Assembly: GCF_003935375.1 (NCBI RefSeq) | Contig: NZ_RHQM01000009.1 | Location: 1 to 64,000, forward strand | Direction of reading: 5' to 3' | Source of the DNA: Stutzerimonas xanthomarina | GTDB lineage: Bacteria; Pseudomonadota; Gammaproteobacteria; Pseudomonadales; Pseudomonadaceae | DNA: 64,000 nt | In this document: one piece after another, positions 8,068 to 17,032 of the stretch | Layout of the letters: the number at the start of each line of letters is the position of its first letter | Position numbering within the stretch: the first letter of the stretch is position 1 | Program-made: the position numbers and the translations under genes | Notes under the pieces: generated by a model | Seen by the model: only the letters and a program-made list of their open reading frames with translations | What the model was told of the DNA's origin: nothing | The model's database searches: none

Positions 8068-9604
8068 TGCCAGCGTCTCGATCCGCCCGCGCAGTCCATG
8101 GGAGGCGCTGGACCTCGGCACCCTGCTCGCCAGGCGCCACGCGAAGCTGCTGATGACGACCTGGGCGACCGTGACGCTGCCGCTTTTCGGCCTGATCAGC
8201 CTGCTGCTGTGGCAGCACCCAAGTCTGGCGCTGCTGCTGTTCTGGTGGCTCAAACCTCTGTACGAGCGGTTGCCGCTGCATATCCTGTCCAAAGCACTGT
8301 TCGGTGAAACACCAGACTTCCGAGAGAGCCTGCGGGCCTTCCCCGGCCTGCTGCGGCCACAGCTGTTGGCCAGTCTCACCTGGCGTCGCCTGAGCACGAC
8401 GCGCAGCTTCGATCTGCCAGTGCAGCAGCTCGAGGGGCTCGACGGCAAGGCACGCAAGCAACGCCTGCTCACGCTCAGTCTGCGCAGCGGCCGCGCGCCC
8501 AGCTGGCTGACCGTGGTCGGCGTGCATCTGGAAGGCGCGCTCTGGCTCGGCCTGCTCGGCGTGCTGTATTTCCTGCTGCCGGCGCAGCTGGTACAGCGAT
8601 GGAACTGGGAGGATTTGCTCGGGCTGAGCGCCGAATGGCTCTGGCTGGAACACCTGTCCAATCTGCTCTATGCGCTGGTGCTCATCGTCTGGGAGCCTAT
8701 CTATGTCGCCTGTGGCTTCAGCCTCTATCTCAATCGACGCACTCATCTGGAGGCGTGGGACATAGAGCTGGCCTTCCGTCGACTGCGCCAGCGCCTGCTC
8801 AGCGCTGCACCAGCGGTGCTGCTTGCCTGTGGCCTGTTGTTCTGGCCGGCAGCGCACGATGCCTGGGCAGCGGCGCCAACGGCCGATACAGCGCAACAGG
8901 GCCCGGAAAGCGAGCGACTGCTGAATCAGCCACTGACCAGCGAGACGGCCCGCGAACGAATCGACGCGCTGCTCGACCAACCGCCCTTTCAGCACCGGGA
9001 GACGGTCACCCGTTGGCGCTTTGGTGCGCAAGACAGCCCGCAGGAGCCCGGTGCTCTGGCGCGCCTGCTCGAACGCCTGCTGCAGGGTGGCTCGCTGTGG
9101 GAAAGCCTGGAAAGTCTGGCGCAGGCACTCGAAGTTCTACTCTGGACCGCACTGGCCTTGCTGGTCGCGCTTCTGCTGTGGCGCTACCGCGACTGGCTGC
9201 AGACTTTCGGCAGCCGCATACAGCTGCCCGCTAGGCGCCGCCAACCTGCACCCACGCAGCTGTTCGGCCTCGATGTCGCGCCCGAAAGCCTGCCAAACGA
9301 CGTTGCCAGCGAGGCCGAACAACTCTGGCAGCAGGATCCGCGCGCGTCTCTGGCACTTCTCTATCGCGGCTTGCTCAGCCGCCTGCTGCATGATTTCCAG
9401 CTGCCGCTGAAGGCGGCGCATACCGAGGGCGAGGTGCTGGCGCGCGTGCGACAGCTTCAGCGCGAACCGCTGTCGCGCTTTGCCGAGCAACTTACGCAAC
9501 ATTGGCAGCACCAGGCCTACGGGCACCGGAACGCCGAAGACGTGGTCCGCGACGAACTGTGTGCTGGCTGGCGCGCGCTGTTTGCCGAGGAGTCGAGGCC
9601 ATGA
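8054..9604 (+). CDS. DUF4129-domain membrane protein
   Basis: About 516 residues, starting at ATG 8054 (MQLSDASVSIRPRSPWEALD) with GGGAGGGC ahead, inside the end of the SpoIIM gene. The N-terminal half has membrane segments (LMTTWATVTLPLFGLISLLL, WLGLLGVLYFLLPAQLV, LLYALVLIVWEPIYVACGF, LLSAAPAVLLACGLLFW). An extracytoplasmic-looking stretch follows, then another segment (LLWTALALLVALLLWRY, about residue 360), and the C-terminal DUF4129 domain with EAEQLWQQDPRASLALLYRG. DUF4129 commonly accompanies MoxR ATPases and DUF58 proteins. Gene stop and next start share ATGA. Specific function unknown. Confidence 0.85.
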   Translation: MQLSDASVSIRPRSPWEALDLGTLLARRHAKLLMTTWATVTLPLFGLISLLLWQHPSLALLLFWWLKPLYERLPLHILSKALFGETPDFRESLRAFPGLLRPQLLASLTWRRLSTTRSFDLPVQQLEGLDGKARKQRLLTLSLRSGRAPSWLTVVGVHLEGALWLGLLGVLYFLLPAQLVQRWNWEDLLGLSAEWLWLEHLSNLLYALVLIVWEPIYVACGFSLYLNRRTHLEAWDIELAFRRLRQRLLSAAPAVLLACGLLFWPAAHDAWAAAPTADTAQQGPESERLLNQPLTSETARERIDALLDQPPFQHRETVTRWRFGAQDSPQEPGALARLLERLLQGGSLWESLESLAQALEVLLWTALALLVALLLWRYRDWLQTFGSRIQLPARRRQPAPTQLFGLDVAPESLPNDVASEAEQLWQQDPRASLALLYRGLLSRLLHDFQLPLKAAHTEGEVLARVRQLQREPLSRFAEQLTQHWQHQAYGHRNAEDVVRDELCAGWRALFAEESRP

Positions 9605-10773
9605 ACCGACTCCGCCCTCGCCTGCTCGCCGTGGCCGCGGTCCTGCTGATCGGTCTGCTGGTCATCTGGTTGGCCGGCAAGCTGCAATCCTATGAAGACG
9701 TCGTCGAGCACGGCCCAACCCCGGAAGCGCGCAGCAACACCTACCTGGCCGCCGAGCTGTTCCTGCGCGACCTCGGCCTGCAGGTCGTGCATCAGGAAGG
9801 CATCGCCGGACTTGAGACACTGCCCACCTCTGGCCAGACGCTGCTCCTGCTCGGTGACCGCGGCAACCTGACCCCGCGGCAGACCGAGCGCCTGCTGGAC
9901 TGGGCAAACGCCGGCGGCCATCTGGTCGTGGTTGCAGAGCGACTGTGGGATGAAGAGACCGGCAAAAGCGGCGACCTGCTGTTCGACCGGCTCAATCTGC
10001 AGCAGTACGCAGCTGACGACCTGGACGATGATGCGCAGACACCGCAGTCATCCACCGCCGAACAGCATCCGCAGCTGACCAAGCTGTATCTGGAGAATGA
10101 AAGCGCGCCGGCCTATCTGGCCTTCGATACCGACTTTCACCTCTATGATGCCGACAACCGCGCCCACGCCTGGGCCAACAGCGCAGGCGCCACGCACATG
10201 CTGCAACTGCAGCACGGTGACGGGCTGATCACCGCCCTGACCGACAGCTGGATCTGGCAGAACCGCAACATCGATCAGTACGACCATGCCTGGCTGCTCT
10301 GGTATCTGACTCAGGACAGCGCGGTGACTCTGGTGCACCGCAGCGAACACGACGGCTTGCTCGCACAGCTGCGCCGCCACTTCCCCGAACTTCTCACCGT
10401 GCTGGGCCTACTTGTGGCGTTCGCGCTCTGGCATGCCGGCCAACGCTTCGGCCCACTGCAGGCTCCGCTCAACCCGGCGCGTCGCCAGCTGCAGGAACAC
10501 CTGCGTGGGTCGGCGGAGTTCCTGCTGCGCCATGGTCGCCAGCACAGTCTGCTGCAGCCGCTGCAACAGGACATCCAGCGCCGAGCGGGGCAACGCCATC
10601 CGGGCTTCGAACAGCTTCCGCCGAGTGCCCAGCTGCCACTGCTCGCCCGTCTCTCCAGCCTGCCGATCGCCAGCATCGAGCTGGCCATGCGCCCACTGCC
10701 GCAGCAACGTCTGTCGGCTACCGAATTCACCCGACAGGTCGCCCACCTGCAAACCCTCAGGAACGCGCTATGA
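9601..10773 (+). CDS. DUF4350-domain membrane-anchored protein
   Basis: About 390 residues. A single N-terminal membrane anchor (LLAVAAVLLIGLLVIWLAG) is followed by an extracytoplasmic domain that begins GPTPEARSNTYLAAELFLRD and contains LLLLGDRGNLTPRQTERLLDWANAGGHLVVVAE, the DUF4350 hallmark resembling glutamine-amidotransferase-like folds without obvious catalytic residues. A second membrane segment (LLTVLGLLVAFALWHAG, about residue 263) leads to a cytosolic helical tail. It starts at ATG 9601 overlapping the previous TGA and ends overlapping the MoxR gene (ATGA). It is a standard member of MoxR-DUF58 operons; function unknown. Confidence 0.85.
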   Translation: MNRLRPRLLAVAAVLLIGLLVIWLAGKLQSYEDVVEHGPTPEARSNTYLAAELFLRDLGLQVVHQEGIAGLETLPTSGQTLLLLGDRGNLTPRQTERLLDWANAGGHLVVVAERLWDEETGKSGDLLFDRLNLQQYAADDLDDDAQTPQSSTAEQHPQLTKLYLENESAPAYLAFDTDFHLYDADNRAHAWANSAGATHMLQLQHGDGLITALTDSWIWQNRNIDQYDHAWLLWYLTQDSAVTLVHRSEHDGLLAQLRRHFPELLTVLGLLVAFALWHAGQRFGPLQAPLNPARRQLQEHLRGSAEFLLRHGRQHSLLQPLQQDIQRRAGQRHPGFEQLPPSAQLPLLARLSSLPIASIELAMRPLPQQRLSATEFTRQVAHLQTLRNAL

Positions 10774-11783
10774 GCGAACACATCCCAGAACCCGGCAACC
10801 CTGCTCCGGCCTCCAACGCGGTGAGCCAGCGCCTGCGAGCCAGCCAGCTCGCCCAGGCGCTGCGCGACGAGCTGCACAAGGCGGTGATCGGCCAGGACGA
10901 CGTCATCGATGGCGTTCTGACCGCGCTGATCGCCGGCGGCCATGTGCTGATCGAAGGCGTGCCGGGGCTGGGCAAGACACTGCTGGTACGGGCGCTGGCG
11001 CGCTGCTTCGGCGGCGAGTTCTCGCGCATCCAGTTCACCCCCGACCTGATGCCCAGCGACGTTACCGGCCATGCCGTCTACGACATGCAGAGCGAGCAGT
11101 TCAAGCTGCGCAAGGGGCCGGTGTTCACCAACCTCCTGCTGGCCGATGAAATCAACCGTGCGCCAGCCAAGACTCAGGCCGCGCTGCTCGAGGTGATGCA
11201 GGAACGCCAGGTCACCCTGGAAGGCAAGGCCCTGGCGGTTCCGCAACCTTTTCTCGTCATGGCCACGCAGAACCCCATCGAACAGGAAGGCACCTACCCA
11301 TTGCCGGAAGCTGAGCTAGACCGCTTCATGCTGATGTTGCGTATGGACTACCCGCAGGCGAACGAAGAGCTGGAGCTGGTACGCCAGGTCACCCGCTCGG
11401 CACGCGCCGACATGCTCGACGTCAGCGCCTTGCGCCAGCTGGTACAGGCCCGGGATGTGCTGGCCCTGCAGAAGATCGCCAGCGAACTGCCTCTGGACGA
11501 TCAGGTACTGGACTATGCCGTGCGCCTTGCCCGCACCACTCGCAGCTGGCCGGGGCTGGCGCTGGGTGCTGGCCCCCGCGCATCGATCGCGCTGGTTCGT
11601 GGTGGTCGCGCCAGAGCGCTGCTGCGCGGCGGCGAGTTCGTCACGCCTGATGACATCAAGGGTTGCGCGCTGGCGGTACTGCGTCACCGGGTGCGCCTGT
11701 CGGCAGAGCTGGATATCGAGGGACTGTCGGTGGACCAGGTGCTGCAGCAGCTACTCGATCAGGTCGCGGCGCCACGCGCATGA
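10770..11783 (+). CDS. MoxR-family AAA+ ATPase
   Basis: A 337-residue MoxR ATPase. Walker A is GVPGLGKT (about residue 63), Walker B is LLADEINRAPAKTQAALLE (about 123-140), and the sensor region ATQNPIEQEGTYPLPEAELDRFM is almost invariant in the family. The C-terminal lid domain follows, with GPRASIALVRGGRARALL. MoxR ATPases are thought to act as chaperones that assemble or activate protein complexes together with VWA- or DUF58-type partners encoded next door. It sits fifth in the operon with ATGA overlaps on both sides, directly before its likely partner DUF58. Confidence 0.93.
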   Translation: MSEHIPEPGNPAPASNAVSQRLRASQLAQALRDELHKAVIGQDDVIDGVLTALIAGGHVLIEGVPGLGKTLLVRALARCFGGEFSRIQFTPDLMPSDVTGHAVYDMQSEQFKLRKGPVFTNLLLADEINRAPAKTQAALLEVMQERQVTLEGKALAVPQPFLVMATQNPIEQEGTYPLPEAELDRFMLMLRMDYPQANEELELVRQVTRSARADMLDVSALRQLVQARDVLALQKIASELPLDDQVLDYAVRLARTTRSWPGLALGAGPRASIALVRGGRARALLRGGEFVTPDDIKGCALAVLRHRVRLSAELDIEGLSVDQVLQQLLDQVAAPRA

Positions 11784-13108
11784 CGCCATCCCGTCGCCTG
11801 CTCGTTGCGCTGGCCGCGCTGGGGCTCGTGGCCATTCCTCTTGGCGTTCTCACCGCGTTCGGCGTCGAAGCCGGGCACTGGCAGTCCGCCTGGTGGGGCC
11901 TGTTGCTGGCGCTGGTTACGGTGACATCGCTCGACGCCTTCGCCCTGAGGCGACTGCCGTCGCCTGCGCTGCAACGCAGCCTGTCGGGAAATCTGCCACT
12001 GGGCCACTGGAGCAACGTGCAACTGCTGGTGCGCAACGCACATTCCCGCGCAATCGAGCTGGAGCTGTTCGACCACGTGCCTGAGGGCATGATCTTCGAA
12101 CAGCTGCCGCAATGCATGCGGCTGCAGCCCGCCGAACATTGCCAACTCGACTACCGTCTGCGCCCGACCCGCCGCGGCCAGTTCGTCTTCCAGCACTGCG
12201 ATCTTCGCCTGGCCAGCCCACTGGGCCTCTGGCGCAGCAGACGCCAGCTTGAGCTTGTCGACGAAACCCGGGTGTATCCCGACTTCGCTCGGTTGCACGG
12301 AGCCAGCCTGCAGGCGATCGACGTCTGGTTGAATCGCCTCGGCGTCCGCCAGCAACCGCGCCGCGGGCTGGGGCTGGAATTTCACCAGCTACGCGAGTTC
12401 CGCGAGGGCGACACCCTGCGGCAGATCGACTGGAAAGCCACGGCGCGGGCACGCATGCCGATTGCCCGCGAATATCAGGACGAGCGCGACCAGCAGATCG
12501 TGCTGATGCTCGACTGCGGTCGGCGTATGCGCAGCCAGGACGCCGAACTCACGCACTTCGACCATGCCCTCAACGCTGCCCTGCTGCTGGCCTATGCCGC
12601 GTTGCGCCAGGGCGATGCTGTGGGCGCCTGCACCTTCGCCGGCGAACAGCCGCGTCACGTCACGCCGGCCAAGGGCCAACAGCAACTTCACGTGTTACTG
12701 AACGGTCTTTACGACCTGCAGCCCACCCAGCAGCCCGCAGACTACGGCGCAGCGGTCGATCGGTTGCTGGCCCGGCAACAGCGCCAGGCACTGGTTATCG
12801 TTCTGAGCAACCTGCGCGATGAGGACGATGCCGAGCTGCACGGGGCGCTGAAGCGGCTCTCACGCAAACATCGGGTGTTGTTGGTGAGCCTGCGCGAAGA
12901 AGTACTGGACCAGCTGCGCCTGCGGCCGGTGCAGAGTCTGGACGACGCGCTCGACTACTGCGGCGCCCAGGACTACCTGAACGCCCGCCAGGCGCTGCAC
13001 AAGCGCCTGGCCGCCCATGGCATGCCGGTACTCGACGTCCAGCCTTGCGATCTGGGGCCGGCACTTATCGGGCGTTATCTGGCGTGGAAGAAAACCGGGA
13101 CGCTGTGA
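11780..13108 (+). CDS. DUF58-domain (VWA-like) protein, MoxR partner
   Basis: About 442 residues, ATG at 11780 overlapping the MoxR stop. Two N-terminal membrane segments (LLVALAALGLVAIPLGVLTAF and WWGLLLALVTVTSLDAFAL) anchor a cytosolic region with the DUF58 signature LREFREGDTLRQIDWKATAR (about residues 205-225). A von Willebrand-A-like fold follows, beginning QQIVLMLDCGRRM. The usual MIDAS sequence DxSxS is changed to DCGRR, so metal binding is doubtful. DUF58 proteins are presumed MoxR substrates or adaptors. It ends only seven bases before the convergent PilZ gene. Confidence 0.88.
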   Translation: MTPSRRLLVALAALGLVAIPLGVLTAFGVEAGHWQSAWWGLLLALVTVTSLDAFALRRLPSPALQRSLSGNLPLGHWSNVQLLVRNAHSRAIELELFDHVPEGMIFEQLPQCMRLQPAEHCQLDYRLRPTRRGQFVFQHCDLRLASPLGLWRSRRQLELVDETRVYPDFARLHGASLQAIDVWLNRLGVRQQPRRGLGLEFHQLREFREGDTLRQIDWKATARARMPIAREYQDERDQQIVLMLDCGRRMRSQDAELTHFDHALNAALLLAYAALRQGDAVGACTFAGEQPRHVTPAKGQQQLHVLLNGLYDLQPTQQPADYGAAVDRLLARQQRQALVIVLSNLRDEDDAELHGALKRLSRKHRVLLVSLREEVLDQLRLRPVQSLDDALDYCGAQDYLNARQALHKRLAAHGMPVLDVQPCDLGPALIGRYLAWKKTGTL

Positions 13109-13115
13109 GCGCGGC

Positions 13116-13544
13116 TCACAGACCGTGGCAGCAATCCTTGTCGGTGAATCGATCCGATGCCGGGCTGGCATGATGCGCCAGTGGGATGTGCAACATCGGC
13201 TGGAAACTGAAGTAGTGATGCAGGGCAGCGATCATCTCGCGGATATCCCCGGGCGGGTCGATCAGAGAAAAGCCGGTGTCGTAGCTGCCCGGTGTCACAT
13301 CCTCGCTTGACCACAGACTGAACGCGCTGAAATCCACCTGCCGCAGTTGACCGCTCTGCCCCGGAATCTTCAGGCGCATCTCGAAGCGCACACCGAGCAT
13401 CATCGGATAGGGACTGATCAACATCAGCCCGCCCTCGGACAGGTTGCCGATAAAGCCCAGTGGCTTCTCGGTGAACCGATTGAATACGTTGAGGTAGTAC
13501 GGCAACTGATGCCGCTGGATACGACGCTGGTTCGCCATGTTCAT
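13116..13544 (-). CDS. PilZ-domain protein (cyclic-di-GMP receptor)
   Basis: A 142-residue, single-domain PilZ protein. Both c-di-GMP binding motifs are present: the RxxxR-type RRIQRHQL near the N-terminus and FIGNLSEGGLML (N-x-S-x-x-G form) about 25 residues on. The sequence LRMKIPGQ-like strand and the terminal His-rich stretch DKDCCHGL follow; two adjacent Cys and a His at the tail could bind metal (inference). ATG at 13544 is preceded by a weak site. It is the last gene of a minus-strand trio with the DUF4124 and lipoprotein genes, 50 bases after the former. Confidence 0.85.
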   Translation of the reverse strand: MNMANQRRIQRHQLPYYLNVFNRFTEKPLGFIGNLSEGGLMLISPYPMMLGVRFEMRLKIPGQSGQLRQVDFSAFSLWSSEDVTPGSYDTGFSLIDPPGDIREMIAALHHYFSFQPMLHIPLAHHASPASDRFTDKDCCHGL

Positions 13545-13593
13545 CTCGTCGGAGCCTTCAGCCTTAACCCTGCAATTCGAGTGTCCTGTCGGC

Positions 13594-14016
13594 TCAACTG
13601 CATGCCTGGCTGATACGCGTCGCCAAGCGCTGTCGAGCCGCCTCTACTTCACTTTCACTGTAGTAGACGCGCTCTCCAGCTGCATCGTTACGAAAAAAAC
13701 GCCCGCCAAGCTGCAGTCGCGACAACTGGCTGCGCAAGCCCTGGCATTCCTGCTCTCGTGCAGCCCGCGCCTCGCTGGCCTGCGCCCTCGCTGCCTGCTG
13801 CTCCTGCCGCCGCGCATCGAAGAATCGTTCGCTGCGCGCCTCACGCTCACGGGTCTGATCATCGCGTTCGACGATCTGGGGCCGAACCTCGACCCGCTCG
13901 GCTCCGGCCGCGGGGCGCTGGCCGAAGTGAACCTGGCCGTTGGCATCGGTCCAGCGGTAGATCTGCGCGGTTGCCAGTGCAGGCAGCAGCATGGCGGTCA
14001 TCAGCAAAGCTCGCAT
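13594..14016 (-). CDS. DUF4124-domain secreted protein
   Basis: A 140-residue protein with an N-terminal signal peptide (MRALLMTAMLLPALATA) and the DUF4124 core QIYRWTDANGQVHFGQRP immediately after cleavage. The middle is a long charged helix rich in Arg, Glu, Gln and Ala, probably coiled coil, and the tail YYSESEVEAARQRLATRI is conserved in pseudomonads. DUF4124 proteins are periplasmic with unknown function. GAGGGATC precedes ATG at 14016, 26 bases after the lipoprotein gene stop, so the two are likely cotranscribed. Confidence 0.85.
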   Translation of the reverse strand: MRALLMTAMLLPALATAQIYRWTDANGQVHFGQRPAAGAERVEVRPQIVERDDQTREREARSERFFDARRQEQQAARAQASEARAAREQECQGLRSQLSRLQLGGRFFRNDAAGERVYYSESEVEAARQRLATRISQACS

Positions 14017-14041
14017 GATCCCTCACATGGCTTTCATGACA

Positions 14042-14419
14042 TCAACGTTTGGCCGGCTGAACCACCGGCGGTGCCTCGGCATGATAATGACCCAGCTGCC
14101 TCAACGTCTCCAGGCGCGCACGAGCGCGATAGGCGTACTCGCTCGCCGGGTATCGCTCGGTGATGAAGCGATAGGTTTCGCCAGCGTCGACGAACAGGCC
14201 CTGGCGCTCCAGACACTGGCCGCGCAACAGTGAAATCTCCGGCTGGACCTGGCTGCGCGGCTTGCTGCGACGTTCTGCCTGCGACAGTGATTGCATCACC
14301 CGCTCGCAGTTGTCGGCCTCGTAGTGCTGGTAGGCCGCATCCAGGTGGCGATCGAAAGCATGGCGGCTGCTGCAGCCGACGGTCAGAAGACTCAGGAAAA
14401 CGATGATCAGAATGCGCAT
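14042..14419 (-). CDS. Small lipoprotein with TPR-like helices
   Basis: A 125-residue lipoprotein: MRILIIVFLSLLTVGC shows a lipobox with Cys16. The mature part resembles tetratricopeptide helices (AAYQHYEADNCERVMQSLSQ, SLLRGQCLERQGLFVDAGET, FITERYPASEYAYRARARLE). TPR lipoproteins usually act as scaffolds in envelope complexes. The start is ATG 14419 with GGAGGAAC upstream, and it heads the minus-strand trio. It diverges from pykA with about 150 bases between. Confidence 0.8.
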   Translation of the reverse strand: MRILIIVFLSLLTVGCSSRHAFDRHLDAAYQHYEADNCERVMQSLSQAERRSKPRSQVQPEISLLRGQCLERQGLFVDAGETYRFITERYPASEYAYRARARLETLRQLGHYHAEAPPVVQPAKR

Positions 14420-14567
14420 GGGTTCCTCCGTATGCTCCTGTATCGACCGGGTTGGAAAAACCTGCAGACAGCCCGTCAGCCGGACGCAAAGAGTAGTGCT
14501 CGCCGAGCGATGACTACAACCGGCGAGCATAGTAGCCTCGGGGCCAGCCAGAAAAAGGAGCAATTGA

Positions 14568-16016
14568 ATGATTCCGCGTCGCACCAAGATCGTCGCCACC
14601 CTGGGCCCAGCGAGCAGCTCGCCGGAGGTGTTGGAAAAGATGATCGTCGCCGGGCTGGACGTAGCCCGCCTGAATTTCTCCCACGGCAGCCCCGACGAGC
14701 ATCGTGCCCGGGCCGAGCTGGTCCGTGAAATCGCCGCGCGCCACGGCCGCTTCGTCGCGCTGCTCGGAGACCTGCAGGGGCCGAAGATCCGCATTGCCAA
14801 GTTCACCGACAAGCGCATCGAGCTGAAGGAAGGCGACCAGTTCCGCTTCTCCGTGACCCATCCGCGCGACGCCGGCAATCAGGAAGTGGTCGGCATCGAT
14901 TACCCGGATCTGGTCAAGGATTGCGGCGTCGGCGATGAGCTCCTGCTCGACGACGGCCGCGTGGTGATGCGCGTCGACAACGCCACCGCGGACGAACTGC
15001 ACTGCACCGTACTGATCGGTGGCCCGCTGTCGGACAACAAGGGCATCAACCGTCGCGGCGGCGGCCTGACTGCCCCGGCACTGACCAACAAGGACAAGGC
15101 CGACATCAAGCTGGCCGCGGATCTGCAGCTGGACTATCTGGCCGTCTCCTTCCCGCGCGATGCCGCGGACATGGAGCTGGCCCGTCGCCTGCGCGACGAG
15201 GCCGGTTCCGACGCCTGGCTGATCGCCAAGATCGAGCGGGCCGAAGCGGTCGCCGACGACGAGGCGCTGGACGGCCTGATCCGTGCCAGCGACGGCGTGA
15301 TGGTGGCGCGCGGCGATCTCGGGGTGGAAGTTGGCGATGCCGAGCTGGTCGGCATCCAGAAGAAGATCATTCTGCACGCGCGTCGCCACAACAAGGTGGT
15401 GATCACCGCGACGCAGATGATGGAGTCGATGATCCACAGCCCGATGCCGACCCGCGCCGAGGTATCCGATGTAGCCAACGCCGTGTTGGACTACACCGAT
15501 GCGGTGATGCTCTCGGCCGAAAGCGCCGCCGGCGAATACCCGATCGAAGCGATCAAGGCCATGGCCCGCGTGTGCTGCGGTGCGGAGAAGCACCCGACCA
15601 GCACCAAGTCCGGCCACCGCCTCGGCCAGCAGTTCGAGCGCTGCGACGAGAGCGCGGCGCTGGCTGCGATGTACACGGCCAACCACTTCCCGGGCGTCAA
15701 GGCCATCATCGCCCTGACCGAAAGCGGTTACACGCCGCTGATCATGTCGCGCATCCGTTCTTCGGTGCCGATCTTCGCCTTCTCGCCGCACCGCGAAACC
15801 CAGGCACGGGTCGCGCTGTTCCGCGGCGTGCAGACCATCCCGTTCGATCCGGCCGCGCTGCCCGCGGACAAGGTCAGCCAGATGGCGGTCGAGGAGCTGC
15901 TCAAGCGCAATATCGTGCAGCCCGGCGACTGGGTGATCCTGACCAAGGGCGACAGCTACCATGACAGCACGGGCGGCACCAACACGATGAAGATCCTGCG
16001 CGTCGGCGATCAGTAA
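14568..16016 (+). CDS. pykA: Pyruvate kinase
   Basis: Pyruvate kinase converts phosphoenolpyruvate and ADP to pyruvate and ATP, the last step of lower glycolysis/Entner-Doudoroff in pseudomonads. The 482-residue product shows RRTKIVATLGPASSSPEVLE at the N-terminus, the active-site KIERAEAV, MVARGDLGVEV, and ATQMMESMIHSPMPTRAEVSD followed by DAVMLSAESAAGEYP. AAGGAG precedes ATG 14568. The placement near ferredoxin reductase, a diguanylate cyclase and fumarase follows the P. aeruginosa pykA-fumA neighbourhood, so I call it pykA rather than pykF. Confidence 0.95.
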   Translation: MIPRRTKIVATLGPASSSPEVLEKMIVAGLDVARLNFSHGSPDEHRARAELVREIAARHGRFVALLGDLQGPKIRIAKFTDKRIELKEGDQFRFSVTHPRDAGNQEVVGIDYPDLVKDCGVGDELLLDDGRVVMRVDNATADELHCTVLIGGPLSDNKGINRRGGGLTAPALTNKDKADIKLAADLQLDYLAVSFPRDAADMELARRLRDEAGSDAWLIAKIERAEAVADDEALDGLIRASDGVMVARGDLGVEVGDAELVGIQKKIILHARRHNKVVITATQMMESMIHSPMPTRAEVSDVANAVLDYTDAVMLSAESAAGEYPIEAIKAMARVCCGAEKHPTSTKSGHRLGQQFERCDESAALAAMYTANHFPGVKAIIALTESGYTPLIMSRIRSSVPIFAFSPHRETQARVALFRGVQTIPFDPAALPADKVSQMAVEELLKRNIVQPGDWVILTKGDSYHDSTGGTNTMKILRVGDQ

Positions 16017-16032
16017 GGTTGACAGGGAGTCA

Positions 16033-16062
16033 CACGAGGCCGGCTCTTTAGCCGGCCTCGTG
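16033..16062. terminator. Long perfect hairpin between convergent pykA and reductase genes
   Basis: A 13-bp perfect stem, CACGAGGCCGGCT (16033-16045) with AGCCGGCCTCGTG (16050-16062), and a tiny loop. There is no T-run on either strand, so it is not a canonical terminator, but it may block readthrough and protect both 3' ends. Confidence 0.6.
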
Positions 16063-16090
16063 CTGTCTGCGGGACCGAACGGGGAGCCAA

Positions 16091-17032
16091 CTACCGCGGC
16101 TGGGTCGCGCTGACGAAAGCGTCGCTGAAGATCTGTCCACGCGGCATGCCCGCGAGAAACAGGCGCTTGGCGCTAGCCTCGACGAACGCCGAACCACCAC
16201 AGAGCAGCGCGATGTCCCGCCGCGATGTCGGTCGTAGCGTCGAAAGCACGCTGTCACGCTGCTGCGCATCGACCCATTGCAGCTCCAGGTTCTCGTGCCT
16301 GTCCGCCAGCGCCTGCAACGGCCCGCGCAGGTAGTGCTCGTCACGACAGAAATGCACCAGCCTGATCGCCCCGCTATGGCCCTGGCGCAGGCTCTCGCGC
16401 AGCAGGCTGAACAGAGGGGCCAAACCGGTTCCCGAAGCCAGCAGCAACAATGCCCTCTCGGACCACTCCGGTTCGTAATGCAATGCACCGCCGTGCAAGT
16501 CGCCCAGCCGCAGCGCGTCGCCCGCGCGCAGCTGCCGCGCGGCATCGCAGAACGCTCCCGGCCTGGAGCAATCGAGATGAAACTCCAGCCAGGGATCGTC
16601 GCCGGGAAGACTGGCCAGCGAATACGGCCTAGCGATGCCGGCCCCGGTCCACAGCAGCAGGTGCTGACCGGCACGATAACGCAGCGGCCGCTCCGGCAGC
16701 AGACGCAGGCGCAGCACGCTGCCGCTCAGCCACTCGACGCTTTGCACCTGAGCGGGCTGCCCGTCGCGGCGAGGATCGAAGACTTCTACGCCGAGGTCCT
16801 CCTCGACACTGCACTGACAGGCCAGTCGCCAGCCGGCCGCATGTTGCTCGGGCCGTAGCAGGTCAGCTTGCAGCTCGCGCGGTGCGCCGTCGACACAGCG
16901 CACCAGGCAGGCGTGACAGCTGCCGGCGCGGCAACTGTAGGAAACGGGCAGGCCGGCAGCGATCAGGGCGTCGAGCAGGTTGGTCGCTGGCGCGACCGAC
17001 CAGCGCTTGCCGGCGCAATGCAACTCAGGCAT
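16091..17032 (-). CDS. Ferredoxin/flavin NAD(P)H oxidoreductase with N-terminal [2Fe-2S] domain
   Basis: About 313 residues. A plant-type ferredoxin domain carries the cluster cysteines in SYSCRAGSCHACLVRC and LACQC (residues ~30-75). It is followed by a ferredoxin-reductase FAD domain with GIARPYSLASLPGD and an NAD-binding domain with LLLASGTGLAPLFSLL and ALLCGGSAFVEA. This is the fold of electron-transfer components of oxygenases and related reductases; no oxygenase partner is adjacent, so the acceptor is unknown. ATG 17032 overlaps the end of the diguanylate cyclase gene by eight bases, indicating translational coupling. Confidence 0.85.
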   Translation of the reverse strand: MPELHCAGKRWSVAPATNLLDALIAAGLPVSYSCRAGSCHACLVRCVDGAPRELQADLLRPEQHAAGWRLACQCSVEEDLGVEVFDPRRDGQPAQVQSVEWLSGSVLRLRLLPERPLRYRAGQHLLLWTGAGIARPYSLASLPGDDPWLEFHLDCSRPGAFCDAARQLRAGDALRLGDLHGGALHYEPEWSERALLLLASGTGLAPLFSLLRESLRQGHSGAIRLVHFCRDEHYLRGPLQALADRHENLELQWVDAQQRDSVLSTLRPTSRRDIALLCGGSAFVEASAKRLFLAGMPRGQIFSDAFVSATQPR

